Below are positions 4,701 to 7,499 of a stretch of 7,499 bases of DNA, one piece after another. Both the position numbers and the translations under genes were made by a program. The number at the start of each line of letters is the position of its first letter. Position 1 is the stretch's first letter. Below the pieces are notes generated by a model. That model was not told the origin of the DNA. It saw only the letters and a program-made list of their open reading frames with translations, and ran no database searches. The stretch is from DASRHK01 sp035650495 (GTDB lineage: Bacteria > Pseudomonadota > Gammaproteobacteria > Nevskiales > Nevskiaceae). The DNA lies in the NCBI GenBank assembly GCA_035650495.1, contig DASRHK010000136.1:1-7499 (forward strand), written 5' to 3'.

Positions 4701-6734
4701 CTAGATCTCCGCCGCCAGCCGCGACGCCTGGTTGATCGCGCGCTTGGCGTCGAGCTCGACCGCGAGGTGCGCGCCGCCGACCAGATGCACCGGGACGCCG
4801 GCAGCCGCGATCGGATCGTGCAGGTCGCGCAGCGATTCCTGGCCGGCGCACAGCACGATGTTGTCGACTTCGAGCAGCGTCGGCTTCTCGCGCTTCTCGC
4901 CGAAGGTGATGAGGATGCCGCGATCGTCGATCGACTCGTAATTGACGCCGCCGAGCATCTCGACCTGCTTCATCTTCAGCGTCGAGCGATGGATCCAGCC
5001 GGTGGTCTTGCCGAGCCCGGCGCCGTGCTTGGTCTTCTTGCGCTGGAGCAGGTAGATCTGCCGCGCGGGCGGCGTGATCTTGGGCTTCACCAGCCCGCCG
5101 CGCGCTTTCGCCGGATCGGCGACGCCCCATTCGGCGAGCCATTCGTCGAGATGCAGCGTCGGCGAATGACCGTCCTGCACGAGGAACTCGGAGACGTCGA
5201 AGCCGATGCCGCCGGCGCCGATCACGGCGACACGCTTGCCGACCTTGGCGTTATTGAGCAGCACGTCGATGTACGACAGCACCTTGGAATTGCCCTGGCC
5301 CGGGATGCGCGGATTGCGCGGCGTCACGCCGGTGGCGAGGACGACCTCGTCGTACTTGGCCTTGATCAGCTCGTCGGCAGTGACGTGGCGGTTGAGATGC
5401 AGCTGCACGCCGGTCTTGCCGATCATCTTGCCGAAGTAGCGCAGCGTCTCCTCGAATTCCTCCTTGCCTGGGATGCGCTTGGCCATGTTGAACTGGCCGC
5501 CGATCTGGCCGGAGCCTTCGAACAGATGGACGTCGTGGCCGCGCTGCGCGAGCACCGTCGACGCCGCAAGACCCGCGGGTCCGGCGCCGACCACCGCGAT
5601 CTTCTTGCGCTGCTGAGCGGGCAGATAGTTGAGCTCGGTCTCGTGGCACGCGCGCGGATTGACGAGGCACGACGCGATCTTCGCCTTGAACGTGTGATCC
5701 AGACACGCCTGGTTGCACGCGATGCAGGTGTTGATCTCGTCGGCGCGCTTCTCTGCGGCTTTCTTCACGAACTCGGCATCGGCGAGCATCGGTCGCGCCA
5801 TCGACACCATGTCGGCGGCTCCGTCGGCGATGATCTGCTCCGCGACTTCCGGCGTGTTGATGCGATTGGTCGTGCACAGCGGGATCGACACTTCGCCCTT
5901 CATTTTCTTGGTGACCCAGGCGAACGCTGCGCGCGGCACCGAGGTCGCGATCGTCGGCACGCGCGCCTCGTGCCAGCCGATGCCGGTGTTGATGATCGTC
6001 GCGCCGGCCTTCTCGATCGCCTTGGCGAGCTTCACCACCTCGTCCCACGTGCTGCCGTCGGGGAGGAGATCGAGCATCGACAGCCGATAGATGATGATGA
6101 AGTCCTTACCGACCTTCTCGCGCATGCGCGAGACGATCTCGACCGGGAAGCGCATGCGGTTCTCGTAGGCGCCGCCCCACTGGTCCTTGCGGTGGTTGGT
6201 GTGCTGCACGAGGAACTCGTTGATGAAGTAGCCCTCCGAGCCCATCACCTCGACGCCGTCGTAGCCGGCGTCGCGCGCGAGCGCGCCGCAGCGCACGAAG
6301 TTCGCGATCTGCTTCTCGACGCCACGCGCGGAGAGCTCGCGCGGCGCGAACGGCGTGATCGGCGACTTGATCTTGCTCGGCGCCACCGACAGCGGGTGAT
6401 AGCCGTAGCGCCCCGAGTGCAGGATCTGCAGCGCGATCTTGCCGCCTTCGGCGTGGACCGCGTCGGGAATCTGCTTGTGCTGGCGCGCGGCCGCGGACGT
6501 CGCGAGGCGTCCCGCGAGCGGCGACACCCAGCCTTCGACGTTCGGCGCGAACCCGCCGGTGACGATGAGCCCGACGCCGCCGCGCGCCCGCTCGGCGAAG
6601 TAGCGCGCCAGCCGCGGGAAGTGCTTGTTGCGATCCTCGAGCCCGGTGTGCATCGATCCCATCAGCACGCGGTTCTTGAGCGTTGTGAAGCCGAGATCCA
6701 GGGGCGCGAGCAGGTGCGGGTAAGGCGAGGCCAA
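4701..6734 (-). CDS. fadH: FadH-like NADPH 2,4-dienoyl-CoA reductase (FMN / 4Fe-4S / FAD)
   Basis: A 677-residue enzyme collinear with E. coli FadH (672 residues). The N-terminal old-yellow-enzyme TIM barrel (about 5-330) binds FMN. Y169 in EGYFINEFL and H255 in GWHEARVPTIAT correspond to the catalytic Tyr166 and His252, a constant +3 offset. The 4Fe-4S cysteines are C337, C340, C344 and C356. The C-terminal half has an FAD dinucleotide-binding motif VVGAGPAGLAA (381-391) and a second VIGAGGIG (504-511) for NADPH. The known reaction reduces 2,4-dienoyl-CoA during beta-oxidation of unsaturated fatty acids in the cytoplasm. Nothing key is missing. The start is TTG (complement of 6732-6734) with GGAG six bases upstream; no better ATG is nearby. 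Related OYE/TMADH-type reductases share this layout, but the residue match favours FadH. Confidence 0.93.
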   Translation of the reverse strand: MASPYPHLLAPLDLGFTTLKNRVLMGSMHTGLEDRNKHFPRLARYFAERARGGVGLIVTGGFAPNVEGWVSPLAGRLATSAAARQHKQIPDAVHAEGGKIALQILHSGRYGYHPLSVAPSKIKSPITPFAPRELSARGVEKQIANFVRCGALARDAGYDGVEVMGSEGYFINEFLVQHTNHRKDQWGGAYENRMRFPVEIVSRMREKVGKDFIIIYRLSMLDLLPDGSTWDEVVKLAKAIEKAGATIINTGIGWHEARVPTIATSVPRAAFAWVTKKMKGEVSIPLCTTNRINTPEVAEQIIADGAADMVSMARPMLADAEFVKKAAEKRADEINTCIACNQACLDHTFKAKIASCLVNPRACHETELNYLPAQQRKKIAVVGAGPAGLAASTVLAQRGHDVHLFEGSGQIGGQFNMAKRIPGKEEFEETLRYFGKMIGKTGVQLHLNRHVTADELIKAKYDEVVLATGVTPRNPRIPGQGNSKVLSYIDVLLNNAKVGKRVAVIGAGGIGFDVSEFLVQDGHSPTLHLDEWLAEWGVADPAKARGGLVKPKITPPARQIYLLQRKKTKHGAGLGKTTGWIHRSTLKMKQVEMLGGVNYESIDDRGILITFGEKREKPTLLEVDNIVLCAGQESLRDLHDPIAAAGVPVHLVGGAHLAVELDAKRAINQASRLAAEI

Positions 6735-6774
6735 GGCGGGCTCCGTGTCGTAAGGCGCGCGCCATGCGCGCGGT

Positions 6775-6797
6775 CGGCGCCGATTCTATCGGCGCCG
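6775..6797. promoter_or_regulatory. Perfect 10-bp palindrome in the divergent intergenic region, overlapping a -10-like box
   Basis: CGGCGCCGAT (6775-6784) and ATCGGCGCCG (6788-6797) are exact reverse complements around TCT. Read on the minus strand, the centre contains TAGAAT (complement of 6783-6788), one base from the sigma-70 -10 consensus TATAAT and about 50 bases before the fadH-like TTG. No convincing -35 is seen. A dyad over the -10 would suit an operator serving one or both divergent genes. It could instead be a simple hairpin. The rest of the 118-bp gap (6735-6852) holds only a GC-rich 6-bp dyad at 6755-6771. Confidence 0.4.
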
Positions 6798-6852
6798 GCT
6801 CACATTCGCCGGCCCGCCGCCGCGTATCCCCGGGCCATGTCATCCTTCGCCC

Positions 6853-7344
6853 ATGAGCCAGCCCAACGCACTCGCCCGCGCGCTCGCCGCCACGCAGAAG
6901 CTGCCGGCGCCCCTGCGCCGCGCCGCGATGACCAAGCTGTTCACCTTCAAGGTGAAGTTCGCGGGGACCGGCGGCGTGAAGATCGAGGAAGCCGGCGAGG
7001 GCCGCGCCGTGCTGACGATGCGCAATCGCCGGCGCGTGCAGAACCACATCGGCGGCATCCACGCGGCGGGGATGGCGCTGCTCGCCGAATCGGCGACCGG
7101 CGTCGCCTTCGGCCTGTCGGTGCGCGATTCGCACCTGCCGCTGTTGAAGAGCATGAAGATCGACTACGTGCGCCGGGCCCAAGGTGATCTGCGCGCCGAG
7201 GCGACGCTGTCGGCGGATCAGCGCGAGACGATGCAGACGCAGGACAAGGGCGACGCGGTCGTCGCCGTGAAAGTCACCGACGCCGCCGGCGAAGAGCCGA
7301 TCCGCTGCGTGTTCGTGTGGGCGTGGGTGCCGAAGAAGCGATGA
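6853..7344 (+). CDS. Hotdog-fold thioesterase-like protein (DUF4442 type)
   Basis: A 163-residue protein of hotdog-thioesterase size. The diagnostic part is NHIGGIHAAGMALLAESATG (64-83). An N/H followed by G-x-H-A leads into the central helix carrying E79, as in DUF4442 and PaaI/YiiD-like hotdog proteins, where this region holds the acyl-CoA thioester site. A beta-sheet follows: LLKSMKIDYVRRAQGDLRAEA (about 97-117) and AVVAVKVTDAAGEEPIRCVFVWAWV (135-159). It is probably cytoplasmic, acting on an acyl-CoA of unknown chain type. The ATG at 6853 has no clear ribosome-binding site; an ATG at 6837 is out of frame. It is divergent from the fadH-like gene, which suggests a shared link to acyl-CoA turnover. 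It overlaps the next gene by ATGA. Confidence 0.8.
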   Translation: MSQPNALARALAATQKLPAPLRRAAMTKLFTFKVKFAGTGGVKIEEAGEGRAVLTMRNRRRVQNHIGGIHAAGMALLAESATGVAFGLSVRDSHLPLLKSMKIDYVRRAQGDLRAEATLSADQRETMQTQDKGDAVVAVKVTDAAGEEPIRCVFVWAWVPKKR

Positions 7345-7499
7345 TCAGGAGAGCGCTGCTGTTGCCGCCCTTCGTTCTGGTCGCCGCGTGTGCGAGCGTC
7401 GCGCCGGGCGAAGACGAGAAGGGCAAGGCCTACTTCGAGCCCGCGAATCAGGTGCTCGACGCAGTCCAGGCCTACAAGAAGGATCACGGCCGCTATCCA
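7341..7499 (+). CDS. Predicted lipoprotein, 5' part only
   Basis: The first 53 residues of a gene that continues past the window. MIRR, a hydrophobic run and the lipobox VAAC (14-17) make a clear lipoprotein signal with Cys17. The mature part then reads QVLDAVQAYKKDHGRYP (37-53), a pattern (helix, Y-x-x-D/H-x-G-x-Y-P) common at the end of the N-terminal helix of pilin-like and type II secretion pseudopilin proteins. Here it follows a lipobox rather than a prepilin peptidase site. The ATG overlaps the thioesterase stop (ATGA), so the two are probably co-transcribed. Its function is unknown. Confidence 0.75.
   Translation, partial: MIRRALLLPPFVLVAACASVAPGEDEKGKAYFEPANQVLDAVQAYKKDHGRYP

Noticed and set aside
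4699..5142. N-terminal extension of the small lipoprotein gene to 5142
   Set aside because: It would bury the signal peptide and lipobox in the middle of the protein and would overlap the fadH-like coding sequence.
6821..6852. + strand promoter or ribosome-binding site just before the thioesterase gene
   Set aside because: No purine-rich Shine-Dalgarno and no convincing -10/-35 pair could be found.
4767..7187. 806-codon open frame on the + strand opposite the fadH-like gene
   Set aside because: Composition is Arg/Asp/His/Leu-rich without recognisable domains, and it mirrors a well-supported reductase on the other strand. It is a high-GC shadow frame.

Overview
The window is GC-rich, gene-dense proteobacterial DNA. 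The Mla-type lipid ABC transporter with an accessory outer-membrane lipoprotein, the fadH-type dienoyl-CoA reductase, and the GTG and TTG starts fit a beta- or gammaproteobacterium. The sequence alone does not fix the genus. No rRNA, tRNA, CRISPR array, insertion sequence or phage gene is visible.

Region 1 (1-4253, + strand) reads as one tightly packed operon. It opens with the 3' part of a bifunctional regulator that carries the end of a SpoIIE/PP2C serine phosphatase joined in frame to an RsbW-like HATPase (anti-sigma kinase type). A stand-alone STAS protein with a phospho-acceptor-like DSSG motif follows, then the MlaE permease, the MlaF ATPase, the MlaD MCE protein and a PqiC/ABC_trans_aux-type lipoprotein. 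Four of the five junctions are 4-base ATGA or GTGA stop/start overlaps. The exception, between mlaD and the lipoprotein gene, holds a 100-bp palindromic element. It has perfect 23-bp arms and two inner hairpins that both present the hexaloop ATGGAC, and it supplies the start codon and first ~33 codons of the lipoprotein gene.

Region 2 (4225-6734, - strand) is a two-gene unit: a 677-aa FadH-like 2,4-dienoyl-CoA reductase, then, after 2 bases, a 157-aa lipoprotein of unknown function. Both start with TTG. The lipoprotein gene overlaps the end of the Region 1 operon tail-to-tail by 29 bp.

Region 3 (6735-7499) is a 118-bp divergent intergenic region with a 10-bp perfect palindrome, followed on the + strand by a DUF4442-like hotdog thioesterase and, through an ATGA overlap, the start of another small lipoprotein that runs off the window.

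The most interesting idea is that the phosphatase/kinase-STAS module is a partner-switching device wired directly to the lipid transporter. The STAS protein occupies the place of MlaB, the subunit that binds MlaF, and it keeps a phosphorylatable-type serine motif. Phosphorylation of the STAS protein could therefore gate phospholipid transport. The second idea is that the palindromic element puts the lipoprotein under post-transcriptional (possibly CsrA-type) control.
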